Assembly (NCBI GenBank): GCA_030605515.1
Contig: JAUWIE010000035.1
Span: 1 to 23,554 of the forward strand
Source of the DNA: Thermoplasmatota archaeon
GTDB taxonomy: Archaea; Thermoplasmatota; E2; DHVEG-1
Reading direction: 5' to 3'
DNA: 23,554 nucleotides
A program made the position numbers and the translations under genes. Below are positions 9,782-18,563 of this stretch, one piece after another. Within the stretch, counting starts at the first letter, position 1, and the number at the start of each line of letters is the position of its first letter. A model generated the notes under the pieces. The model worked only from the letters and a program-made list of their open reading frames with translations, searched no databases and was not told the DNA's origin.

Positions 9782-10321
9782 ATGAAATATAAAAAGACTA
9801 TAAATAAAAGAATTTCAATGTTTCAAAAAAAAATATATAATAATGCTTTTCTAAGGAGAAAAAATGGTCAGATGATAATGCTTATGGGGATAACACTTGC
9901 TATTCTTGTCTTTGTTTTATCATCTCTTGCAGCTGAAATATCAAATCTAGATACTGTAATAACAAGTGAACGATCTAAGTCGATTCTACCTGAATTTGAT
10001 AGTATAAAAGAAACATTTGGTACTGCACTAAACTATAATTTAGTAGATATCATTGAATCTAATGGTGAATTAATATTATCCGGGAATATCTCAACTCTCG
10101 AGGAAGCTTTTAATCAAACAAGAGACGAATACTATTTATTAGAACTTCAATATGATGTTTTCTTTGATGCTGAACTTCAATATCCCTTTTTTGTTCAGAA
10201 ACATCCATTTGCAGCTGATTATTTATTTGATGTTTATGTAAAAATATCAGTTGATGATGGGACATCAAGTATCAATGAGGAGGTAGTCTACTCTATAACC
10301 TGTAGATCAGATATAGTATAA
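9782..10321 (+). CDS. Minor pilin-like protein, family 4, unit A
   Basis: I start this at ATG 9782, two bases after the preceding stop; an in-frame GTG at 9773 would only add three residues. The product has 179 aa. An unusually long basic leader of about 29 residues ends RRKNG, followed by QMIMLMGITLAILVFVL; cleavage is expected after that Gly. The mature part contains TSERSKS and ALNYNLVD motifs, both recognisable in the paralogue at 19103 (TERSSS, FNYNLVD), and FNQTR (FNKTR in B). The only Cys is six residues from the C-terminus, and the paralogue also has a lone Cys at the equivalent place. Likely a minor pilin subunit working with family 3; the pair is adjacent or overlapping in both units. 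Confidence 0.75.
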   Translation: MKYKKTINKRISMFQKKIYNNAFLRRKNGQMIMLMGITLAILVFVLSSLAAEISNLDTVITSERSKSILPEFDSIKETFGTALNYNLVDIIESNGELILSGNISTLEEAFNQTRDEYYLLELQYDVFFDAELQYPFFVQKHPFAADYLFDVYVKISVDDGTSSINEEVVYSITCRSDIV

Positions 10322-10342
10322 ACATAAGGAGTAAAAAGTGAA

Positions 10343-11440
10343 ATGGTGAAGAGAAAATCATTATTAGCAAATCAAAAGGGCATCTCCACGTTAATTGAGA
10401 CAATGATAGCTGTTGGTATATCAATAACTATGGTTACGGTTTATATCATCTCAATTGATAATGCATATACTGTATATGATAGACCTGATATTGATCTTGA
10501 GGCTAAAAGCATTGGTCTTATGGAGAAATTACTCAATTCCCCTGGAAAGGATGCAGGTTATGGTTATGATTGGGAATTAGATCCAGAGGATAGTATCGCA
10601 ATTGGTCTTGCTACCTCAAAAACAACTTCGTATGGAATAATTCAATTAGATCCTTTAGCACCAATAGCTAAATTCTCATGGTTTGATAGAGATGGTCTTG
10701 TACCAGCAGGTACAAATATTTCTTTTGATGCTAGTTCTTCAACTTGTATTGATAGTGCTTTTATCACAAGTTATTCATGGTGGTTTGACTGGGATGGAGA
10801 TATAAACAGTGACCCTGATTGTTTTACTGTTGTTGAAACATGGTCATATGATCCCTTAGATAGTGATCCTCATCAAGTCTTATTGATAGTAAATGATAGC
10901 AATAATCTTTCTGACTATTGTATCCATACTGTCCAGGCTAATACGTTTCAAAACCCTGATGTTAACCCCTGGTCAGACAAACCAATTAATATTAATCTTG
11001 GAACAGGTGAAAATGCATTTAAACCTTATGATGAAGATAGTTACATAATATATACTAGACTTAAAGAGGATAAAAATCTTTATCTATATGAAATTAAGGA
11101 CAAAACTAGTTTTGGTTATGCTATTCTTGATCTACGGAAAATAAAAAATCTTAGTATTATTGATTATGATGATGCGAGAACAGCGCTTGGTTTCAGTAGT
11201 TCAATGTATTCCGCATATAATTTCAATATTAGTATAACAAATACGTCAGGTGAAATACTATCATATGGTGCATCATTTGAAAACGCTGAAGTTGTTGCTT
11301 CAACTACAAGAGACGTTTTAATTTATCATAAACCAAAAATCAACCCAAGCGGAGATGCAATAACATTTTTTGAGGAAATTATCTCACCATATCATGAAAA
11401 TGGTCGAATTACTGTTTATTTTTTTCTAGGTGGTGGTTAA
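10343..11440 (+). CDS. Pilin-like protein with inserted PKD-like domain, family 5, unit A
   Basis: The protein has 365 aa. A basic leader (MVKRKSLLANQKG) precedes ISTLIETMIAVGISITMV, close to a classic type IV prepilin N-terminus. After the stem (AYTVYDRP) and an NSPG motif comes residue 102 onwards, a PKD-like domain (about 104-198, with ISFDASSST and YSWWFDWDGD). The core then resumes with PW, FGYAILDLRKIKN and a C-terminus ending ITVYFFLGGG. The unit B paralogue has the same framework but a Hint domain in place of the PKD: the junctions SYGIIQLDPLAP and FYGATLDTPPP align. AAGGAG lies 11 bases before ATG 10343. PKD domains usually mediate protein or glycan contacts outside the cell. Last gene of unit A; 70 bases separate it from unit B. 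Confidence 0.82.
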   Translation: MVKRKSLLANQKGISTLIETMIAVGISITMVTVYIISIDNAYTVYDRPDIDLEAKSIGLMEKLLNSPGKDAGYGYDWELDPEDSIAIGLATSKTTSYGIIQLDPLAPIAKFSWFDRDGLVPAGTNISFDASSSTCIDSAFITSYSWWFDWDGDINSDPDCFTVVETWSYDPLDSDPHQVLLIVNDSNNLSDYCIHTVQANTFQNPDVNPWSDKPININLGTGENAFKPYDEDSYIIYTRLKEDKNLYLYEIKDKTSFGYAILDLRKIKNLSIIDYDDARTALGFSSSMYSAYNFNISITNTSGEILSYGASFENAEVVASTTRDVLIYHKPKINPSGDAITFFEEIISPYHENGRITVYFFLGGG

Positions 11441-11510
11441 CCTATTTTAAAGAATTATGTTACATTTATTTAATTCAATTATGAGGATTATTGAAAAAAG
11501 AAGGAGAAAA

Positions 11511-14500
11511 ATGATCATTAAGGGAAGGCACGCCAAACATAATAGGGCAGTAACACCTGTGTTATCAGCTCTTTTAGCGATAATGATAGTTATATCAGTG
11601 ATAAGTGGAATTTTACTATGGGGAATACCTTATATGAATCAATTAGAAGCAGAGATGATGCATGAAAACATGTACTCTCAACTAAGTTTTATAAGTGATT
11701 CATTGAAAAACATGATCTATGAAGACACAGGGGCAAAAAGAGGATACAATATTGATGCAACTAAAGGATCAATTAATATTGATTCTGCAGGTGATCGATT
11801 AATTTTATCGTATTCACTTGATTCTAATCCAAATTATAACTTTACAGTAACAGAGCTTGATGATGAGGATAACCTATTTTCAATAAACACTAATGCTGAT
11901 TTAGATAAAATAAATATCTATTGGTTTCGTGATCCTGTACTTCATTCCCCGGTCTGTGAAGATCTAACATTAGTTGATCAAACAGGTAATGCATGTTCGT
12001 TTATCAAATTTGATATCAGCTCAATATATAATCTCGCAGATCTAAAATCAATAGATATAATATCAGCTAAACTAAGGCTATTCTTGCCAGAAAACAGCAT
12101 ATTAGACGAAGAGTTTGAAAACATTGATATTGCTCATGTACAAAGCCAGGAATGGAGTCAGAACTGGGAATTGGATGAGTTAAAAAAAATTATTCATACA
12201 GAAAAACGTGGAAATACTTTAATAGTTCCAAGAGAAAAGTATATTGAAGCAGATATCTACGATATCTTTCTAAAGGAATATAACTCTAAGAATAATTTTT
12301 GCTCAATTAGTATAGAAAATATTAATCATCCAATGAATCAACCAGAGGATATAATTAATAAAAATTTACTTTATACTGGGAATATAGCTGATTATATTCT
12401 GTTTTACTCCAAAGAAAATGATGTTGCGCTCTCACCTGAACTTATCATTCATTATGTTGAGTTAAACGAAACTGATTCAAATCAAAAAAAGGATAATAAT
12501 AAAGAGGAAGTAATAATTGATAACATTTATAATTCTCCAGAGAAATCAAGAATTACTACAAATATTGGCTGTATGATAACTGAAAATCCTTATGAATATT
12601 ATACTGATAATGTTAAATTAAAAACATATTTCAGAGAGATAAGTTCAAAGACATGTATTGATCCAATTGCTATTGTAAACAATGGATATATACTAACATC
12701 TACTCCCAGTGACTATCTTACTTACATCTCTGATGATAGTCTTGAATTAGTTGAGCATTGTATTTTAAAACAAGAAGGTAAAGCCAAGATTGCTGATAAC
12801 ATAATAACTTATAGAAGTCAATATGGGACTGGTATTGATCTAAGATATATCTGTTCAGACGATATTGTTAAAGAAGAGCTCATAATAGATAATCCAATAA
12901 GATTAAAAGAACCGTCTAATAAAGATGTAAATCTTGCATTTGGACATCATATAAAGGCATATTCAATGGATACTGAAAAATCTCTGGGGATATGCTATGG
13001 TGAGAAAAAAACCATAATAAAAAAATATGGTTTATTTGAAGATAAAGCAATTACAACAGATGAAGAAATATTTTTTACTGATTCAAATGGAAAAGTTGTA
13101 TTTTGCTTACCTAAGCTTTATGCATACGATAGCAAAACACCAACATGTAATAAGATAAGACTCAAAAGAGTAGTAAATATTGATAATTCTGGAGATATTA
13201 CCACTTGGATATTGACGCCATGGAGTTGGCTTTCAAATAAAAATAGAGTATACCCTATTTTTATTGATCCTAGTGTAACTTATCAATGGAGTTCAACAAG
13301 TCCTCCAGTTACAACCGCAAAATATTGTTATAGCGGAGCAAACCCACCTCTTGATATAAGTGAAAAATATTTACCCTATACCACAATGCAAGAGGACAAC
13401 CTCTTATCAGACGGACGTAATATATGGAATGCTGGAAATTCATATATGAATTTGATATATTCTGTTGATCTTGACCTCTCCAGTAATGGTTTACCTTATA
13501 ATCCTCCAATGGTTCCACTTACATATTTAGAAGTAACATGGAATGGACATAATGATGGCTATGATTGGGATTGGTATCCAAGTAATGCAGATCTCAGATT
13601 GTATTTACTGAATTGGCATGATAGTTCAAGTTCAGATGATTGGAAATGGGAACAACTAGCAAGTACCAGTGAAAGTAATAGTGATATTGATCTTCAAATA
13701 AAACTTAGTACATATAGAGAAGGAGTTAATATCACTAAATATATATATTCAAATGGTGTAGCAGATAAATTAATGATTGGTTTCATGGCAAAAACAAGGG
13801 CATGTTTCCATGAAAACACATCAATATCAATAGCTGATGGCGGAAATAAACTTATTAAAAATATTGTACCTGGGGATAATGTTTTATCATATGATGAAAA
13901 CACAGGGGAAATAAAATCAGCATATGTGACAAAAAACATTTATCATAATCCAAATGAAACATCCGAGTATTATTTGATCATTAACAATGCTCTTTGTGTC
14001 ACTTTAAATCATCCATTGTTTGTTAATGGTAAATGGCAGCCTGCGCATAAAGTAAAAATTGATGATGTTTTAATTGGAGAAAATGGGTTAAAAAAACCAG
14101 TTAAATCAATAAAAAAAATATTCAATCAGATACCAACATATGATTTGGAAGTAGAGCCATATCATACCTATTTTGCAGAGGGAATACTCGTACATAATAA
14201 ACCAACTTATAGCGTATCTGAAGATACATTGAAAGTACGTGCTGTAATTGATTATGCTTCTCCAACAGTAAACATATTAGGAGCCCCCGATCTAGGAGAT
14301 AGTAGCTCATCAAGTCATGGTTTTTACTGGGGTGGTGGAGATACTGAAAGTCCAATATATGGTTTCTCTTATATACTTGAAGGATATAGCTCAAAATGGT
14401 CAACATGGACCCCCGCACATAAGAAAAAATTTTATGATCTTCCAGATGGTAGCTACACGTTCAAAGTTAAATCAATGGATGAATCGGGCTGGATGTCACC

Positions 14501-15152
14501 AGAAGCATCCACAACATTTAGTATTATAGGAGGATATACTGAGAAAGTAAGTTTTGATAAATCAGGTGGATTAATTGATGATACAAACAAACCTGAATTT
14601 AAAATTACAGTACCACCTGGATCTCCAGCAATATCTGGTTCATTGCGCATAGATCTCCGGGATAACACTGGTTTTCTCTTCGGTAGGATTTTTCTATTTG
14701 ACCTTGGTGCTATTGAATATAATCTTCCATCAAGCTCAGGGACACTTAAGAACATTATTGAAACAAATGGTATTTTATCAGTTGAAACAGATAAGGAGTA
14801 TCTTAAAAAAGAACCATTCATTACTTCAGAACATATCTCATCATCTGAGGATATGTTGTCATGTAGAATCGTTCAGATAAAAAATATGGCCGATTATGCT
14901 ACCAGTGGAAATGGACAGGTTAAATTATTTGCTTCACTAGAAGAAAATCGTGTACGGGAAATGCTTACAGATGTATACAATTTTAAAATACAGATATCAG
15001 GTCCTTATTTAGGTATTTGGCGTTCTTATTTCAGCAAAGCTCATGGTTTTGTTTTATCATCAGATGGTCAGAACAATTTATTACATCCTCAGATGGATGA
15101 TAAAACAATTCTACAACTTACTCATTCAATATGTGAAGTTGGGCTTCAATAA
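11511..15152 (+). CDS. Multidomain pilin-like protein with embedded Hint domain, family 1, unit B
   Basis: Start chosen at ATG 11511 (1213 aa), four bases after AAGGAG; an in-frame ATG at 11457 would add 18 residues and has no better ribosome site. The leader ends HNRA, followed by VTPVLSALLAIMIVISVIS and WGIPYMNQ. The core N-half (to about 147) and C-half (from about 1020) match the 331-aa gene at 1631. The insert contains a DNRLRE-like sandwich (about 148-320), then a region like those preceding YPVxIDPT motifs in secreted proteins (GIDLRY, VKEELII, YPIFIDPS at about 585), a second sandwich, a Hint domain (C765-N896), and a Y_Y_Y/FnIII-like domain (about 915-1005). The Hint sits between MIGFMAKTRA and KPTYSVSEDT, so its removal would rejoin a beta-sandwich. 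Ends HSICEVGLQ. Secreted and membrane-anchored by inference. Confidence 0.85.
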   Translation: MIIKGRHAKHNRAVTPVLSALLAIMIVISVISGILLWGIPYMNQLEAEMMHENMYSQLSFISDSLKNMIYEDTGAKRGYNIDATKGSINIDSAGDRLILSYSLDSNPNYNFTVTELDDEDNLFSINTNADLDKINIYWFRDPVLHSPVCEDLTLVDQTGNACSFIKFDISSIYNLADLKSIDIISAKLRLFLPENSILDEEFENIDIAHVQSQEWSQNWELDELKKIIHTEKRGNTLIVPREKYIEADIYDIFLKEYNSKNNFCSISIENINHPMNQPEDIINKNLLYTGNIADYILFYSKENDVALSPELIIHYVELNETDSNQKKDNNKEEVIIDNIYNSPEKSRITTNIGCMITENPYEYYTDNVKLKTYFREISSKTCIDPIAIVNNGYILTSTPSDYLTYISDDSLELVEHCILKQEGKAKIADNIITYRSQYGTGIDLRYICSDDIVKEELIIDNPIRLKEPSNKDVNLAFGHHIKAYSMDTEKSLGICYGEKKTIIKKYGLFEDKAITTDEEIFFTDSNGKVVFCLPKLYAYDSKTPTCNKIRLKRVVNIDNSGDITTWILTPWSWLSNKNRVYPIFIDPSVTYQWSSTSPPVTTAKYCYSGANPPLDISEKYLPYTTMQEDNLLSDGRNIWNAGNSYMNLIYSVDLDLSSNGLPYNPPMVPLTYLEVTWNGHNDGYDWDWYPSNADLRLYLLNWHDSSSSDDWKWEQLASTSESNSDIDLQIKLSTYREGVNITKYIYSNGVADKLMIGFMAKTRACFHENTSISIADGGNKLIKNIVPGDNVLSYDENTGEIKSAYVTKNIYHNPNETSEYYLIINNALCVTLNHPLFVNGKWQPAHKVKIDDVLIGENGLKKPVKSIKKIFNQIPTYDLEVEPYHTYFAEGILVHNKPTYSVSEDTLKVRAVIDYASPTVNILGAPDLGDSSSSSHGFYWGGGDTESPIYGFSYILEGYSSKWSTWTPAHKKKFYDLPDGSYTFKVKSMDESGWMSPEASTTFSIIGGYTEKVSFDKSGGLIDDTNKPEFKITVPPGSPAISGSLRIDLRDNTGFLFGRIFLFDLGAIEYNLPSSSGTLKNIIETNGILSVETDKEYLKKEPFITSEHISSSEDMLSCRIVQIKNMADYATSGNGQVKLFASLEENRVREMLTDVYNFKIQISGPYLGIWRSYFSKAHGFVLSSDGQNNLLHPQMDDKTILQLTHSICEVGLQ
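13803..14198 (+). other. Hint (intein-like) domain in the family 1 unit B protein
   Basis: These are residues C765-N896, 132 aa, too short for a homing endonuclease. Block A starts CFHENTSISIADGG and continues with VPGDNVLSYD; block B is VTLNHPLFVNG with the T-x-x-H residues; block F is TYDLEVEPYHTYF; block G is ILVHN. The +1 residue is Lys, so the usual C-terminal nucleophile is missing. This combination fits type A bacterial-intein-like domains, which can splice or cleave without a +1 nucleophile. Splicing, N-cleavage or C-cleavage cannot be told apart from sequence. Confidence 0.88.
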
Positions 15153-15275
15153 TAGAGAAATTAAATATTTACTATGGGTTTAAGAAGAAAAAAGGAATTG
15201 AAAAAAAAAGCATCTTTGGGATAGATGTGATAGAAACTCAAACTGAAAAAATTGAGTAGTAATCGATTTAAACAA

Positions 15276-15294
15276 GAGGAGAAGTGATCTAATA
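15276..15294 (+). promoter_or_regulatory. Shine-Dalgarno sequence and proposed ATA start codon
   Basis: GAGGAG at 15276-15281 is followed by 10 bases and ATA at 15292. Other genes here use a purine-rich site 10-11 bases before ATG (10343 and 18564). Translation from ATA gives a 10-residue leader, IKPIRNNSKA, identical in length to that of the unit A paralogue (MRHFQHDTYG). No ATG, GTG or TTG lies in frame between the upstream stop at 15253 and GTG 15322. Confidence 0.55.
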
Positions 15295-18200
15295 AAACCT
15301 ATTAGAAACAATAGTAAAGCTGTGTCTAATGTTATAGGATATTCTCTTACACTTGGTATTACAACTTTGCTATTAACAAGCTCAGTTCTAATAACTAATT
15401 CTTTACTTGATAATAAAACCCGGCAGATTGCTGAACTTCAGGCACAAAACATAGCTGATCAAGTTGCAGATTCGGTCCTTGAAGCATTGATAGCATATTC
15501 CATGGAAAGTACAGAATATGAAAAAACAATTGATGTTCTAACTGATCTTTCAGGATTTATTTTTAGTAGGAGTTATTATGTAGAATTCACAGATGAAAAT
15601 GTTTATGTAAATACTACTGATGGATCGATAAGTAGACAAAGCACACTCTATAACACCGAAGTGTTAGGTGTTGGTTTATCGGGACGAGCATATGTTAGCT
15701 CAGGTCAAATAAAAATATCATATGATAAGCCAGACATTGTTTACAAACTTGATTTTGGAACTGGTAACAGCATTAATCATTCCGCGGTTCAAGCAGGTTA
15801 TCATATGGTCAGTAGAAATACAACTATTCATCCCTTTGCACGCTCACCTTTTTGGCATGACAGCCGCTATCGATATAGGATTCCGATAAAAATTGAAAAC
15901 AAAGTCCCACCGGGATTTGAAGATACATATACTTCTAAGAATCTAACTAACTTCCCAATAAAAATGATACTAAGACCATCAAATTTTGACTATAGCAAAG
16001 CAAATGTGAATATTCTATCATCATCTGAAGCACTTTCAGATCTTGTGTTTTATGATGGTGATCCTGTAAAAATTTTTCCTCAAAGATATGATGACATGCA
16101 TATTCTTTATGTATATAATGGGTTTGATGGTCCTGGTCCGATTGATCCCTGGTATAATCCTTCAAACCATTTTAAAAAAATTCAAGATGCAATAGATGAT
16201 CCAAACTCAGATAATAGTATAATTTATATTATTGATAGTGAAGTTTGTTATGAGTTCTTTACGATCCCCGCAGGTAAATCACTTTCGATAATCGGCCAAA
16301 GCAAGGAAGGAGTTGTTATTGATGGAAAAGAAAATGGTGATGTAATATCGATAAATTCAGATGATATATTAATTAGCACATTAACTATTAATAATAGTAA
16401 ATCAGGTGATGCAGGGATAAGCATTTCAAACCGTAAAAATATAAGCATAATTAACTGTAACATTTCTAAAAATGATTATGGCATATATATAGTCAGATCC
16501 TCTGAAGTTAACATTTTTGGATGTGATTGTAAGTTTAATTCAGTAAAAGGTATGGTTTTTTACCAGGATAATTCAAAATCTAGCATAATTAACTGTAATG
16601 TCCTTAATAACACATGGGGTATTAGATTACGTAAGAGTAATAATATTACTATAAAATATTGTAATATTTCTAACAATGGTGGTACATGGGGTGATGGATT
16701 AGAGATAGAAGATGACTCAGAAAATAATACAATTATTGGTAACATTATTGGAAACAATGGAGATTATGGAATTGAAATAATAAATTCAAGATTCAATTTA
16801 ATTTCAGGCAACCTTATTATAAATAATGATGATGGTTTTGATGGCCGTGGTATTTATATTGATGATAGCTTTTCGCAAAACAACACAATACATCATAATG
16901 CTTTAATTGATAATCATAAAAACGCAGAGGATAATGGCAGGAATAATATCTGGGATAACAACTATCCCTCAGGTGGTAACTACTGGAGTGATTGTATTGG
17001 TAGTGATGGTGACGGTGATGGAATATGCAATACCCCCTATGAGATTTATCCACTTGGAGTTGGACCTGATGTTTTTGATAGATATCCACTGAACGACTCA
17101 ATCACTATCAAGCCAGGACTTCCATATTGTATCGATCATTGGAATCCACGAGGAGAATCAGTAATACATGTATCAACAGATATTAAAAAAAATAGTACTA
17201 AATATCTATACCTTTACTATGGATTTGATGGAGACTTAAATAACACTCATAGAAGAAATTTAAGTGATGTATCATTATTTTTTGAAGATTTCAAAACACT
17301 CTCGGATATCAAATGGAATCTTTCAAGTCCTACAATACAAAACAATATTACTAGGGATCCAGTAAATAAAAACAATAGCATTCTATATTTAAATAGTGAT
17401 AAGAGTAAAGAATTTATCATTGCAAACTATACGATACCCATCCCTGCAAATTTTTCTAAAAGTGGTTTGTACGAAAGTTCATCACGATATATTGTTGATG
17501 CGAAAATAAAGATAAATAGAGGAAATGGTAATATTATTATTTTAAGTCAAAATCCAAGAAATTTTGATTGGTCATATCTTGTCTCAATTAATCATTCAAA
17601 ATCACTACAAGAAAATAGATTCCGGATTTTTAAAAATCATACAACTTTTTTTGATCCATATGAATTTGATAGCGATTCTTTACCATCTCTTAATCGATGG
17701 TTACGATTACGATCATATATTCATATCAATCATACAATAAATGTAATAATACCTCCTGCTCCATTTGATATCTTTTGGTGGAAAAATGTATCAATAGATA
17801 ATTATCTCTATGACTATAGTAAATATGCATATTTTGGTAATGTTCAAATGACCGATAGCTCACATGAGATCGAGAATTGGAATATCGACCATTTAGGTCC
17901 ACCATTACAACTAATCTCATTATTAATGTCAAATCCAGTATCTGCAAATGGTAGTATCATCGGTTTAGGCGCAGGATTATTACCAGGATCAACTAATGCA
18001 AACATTTCTGTAGACTGGATCAGGCTTTTAAAGGATACAACAGGTTTTTCACCAACAGTTCAAATTGGAGCTTCTGAATCAATTAACTATGGATGGATCT
18101 TTGATTTAGATGAAGGCCTTTACTTTGTATCAAATGAATATACAAATTCAACTTATTCATATGACCCAGGTCTAGTATTATATGATTTTATAAATCCCAT

Positions 18201-18543
18201 TATTCCAACGGGATTGTATAATACTGGTTTTGGAATAAAGGATCTAGCCCCAGGGACTTATACAATAACATTAACTATTGGTAACATCAGTGGTTCAACT
18301 GAGCCATCGACAATAAAAGTTCATCTTTTTTCGGATAATAATATTATTACTCCAGAAGAAAATACAATTAGTCTTCCATCAACAGAAGAAGGATGGTTTG
18401 AAACAGTATCATTTACAGTTACAGTTCCATCTAATCGAAATGGATTTCTATTAAAATTTATCAATCCTTTTGATGATTGGCAGGCGATATCATCAATGAT
18501 AATTGAAAGAGGGGTAAAAGGTGTGAGTATAACAGGAGGATAG
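15292..18543 (+). CDS. Pilin-like surface protein: DUF2341-like domain split by a beta-helix, family 2, unit B
   Basis: Translation from ATA 15292 gives 1083 aa; the first standard start, GTG 15322, encodes the residue just after the predicted leader cleavage site (SKA before VSNVIGYSLTLG) and would remove the leader. The stem contains YKLDFGTGNS and GYHMV as in unit A. The first half of a DUF2341-like domain (YRYRIPIKIEN, about 15865-16050) is separated from its second half (DHWNPRGESVIHV, KYLYLYYGF, about 17110-17230) by one right-handed beta-helix ending in GGNYWSDC and DRYPL. A concanavalin-like region (FFEDF onwards) and a C-terminal sandwich follow, with SINYGW, LAPGTYTITLTIG and EEGWFET, resembling N-terminal sandwiches of rhamnogalacturonan acetylesterase-type enzymes; no esterase domain follows. 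It lacks the second helix and the small beta domain of unit A. The 139-base gap upstream contrasts with the ATGA overlap in unit A. Confidence 0.82.
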   Translation: MKPIRNNSKAVSNVIGYSLTLGITTLLLTSSVLITNSLLDNKTRQIAELQAQNIADQVADSVLEALIAYSMESTEYEKTIDVLTDLSGFIFSRSYYVEFTDENVYVNTTDGSISRQSTLYNTEVLGVGLSGRAYVSSGQIKISYDKPDIVYKLDFGTGNSINHSAVQAGYHMVSRNTTIHPFARSPFWHDSRYRYRIPIKIENKVPPGFEDTYTSKNLTNFPIKMILRPSNFDYSKANVNILSSSEALSDLVFYDGDPVKIFPQRYDDMHILYVYNGFDGPGPIDPWYNPSNHFKKIQDAIDDPNSDNSIIYIIDSEVCYEFFTIPAGKSLSIIGQSKEGVVIDGKENGDVISINSDDILISTLTINNSKSGDAGISISNRKNISIINCNISKNDYGIYIVRSSEVNIFGCDCKFNSVKGMVFYQDNSKSSIINCNVLNNTWGIRLRKSNNITIKYCNISNNGGTWGDGLEIEDDSENNTIIGNIIGNNGDYGIEIINSRFNLISGNLIINNDDGFDGRGIYIDDSFSQNNTIHHNALIDNHKNAEDNGRNNIWDNNYPSGGNYWSDCIGSDGDGDGICNTPYEIYPLGVGPDVFDRYPLNDSITIKPGLPYCIDHWNPRGESVIHVSTDIKKNSTKYLYLYYGFDGDLNNTHRRNLSDVSLFFEDFKTLSDIKWNLSSPTIQNNITRDPVNKNNSILYLNSDKSKEFIIANYTIPIPANFSKSGLYESSSRYIVDAKIKINRGNGNIIILSQNPRNFDWSYLVSINHSKSLQENRFRIFKNHTTFFDPYEFDSDSLPSLNRWLRLRSYIHINHTINVIIPPAPFDIFWWKNVSIDNYLYDYSKYAYFGNVQMTDSSHEIENWNIDHLGPPLQLISLLMSNPVSANGSIIGLGAGLLPGSTNANISVDWIRLLKDTTGFSPTVQIGASESINYGWIFDLDEGLYFVSNEYTNSTYSYDPGLVLYDFINPIIPTGLYNTGFGIKDLAPGTYTITLTIGNISGSTEPSTIKVHLFSDNNIITPEENTISLPSTEEGWFETVSFTVTVPSNRNGFLLKFINPFDDWQAISSMIIERGVKGVSITGG

Positions 18544-18563
18544 AACAAAGGAGATATGAAAAA

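Noticed and set aside
11440..11510. Separate promoter for unit B
   Set aside because: A TTTTAAAG stretch exists near 11445, but the gap is only 70 bases and the match is weak, so readthrough from unit A cannot be excluded; I did not list it as a feature.
13803..14198. Classic mobile intein
   Set aside because: There is no homing endonuclease, the host is not a conserved enzyme, and the +1 residue is Lys.
14453..14821. 122-residue open frame on the minus strand
   Set aside because: It lies wholly inside the family 1 unit B coding region, which has convincing domain matches; it has no ribosome site or recognisable motif.
15174..15224. Small 16-codon frame (MGLRRKKELKKKASLG) before the family 2 unit B gene
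   Set aside because: It is short, low-complexity and has no ribosome site; it more likely reflects a purine-rich untranslated stretch.
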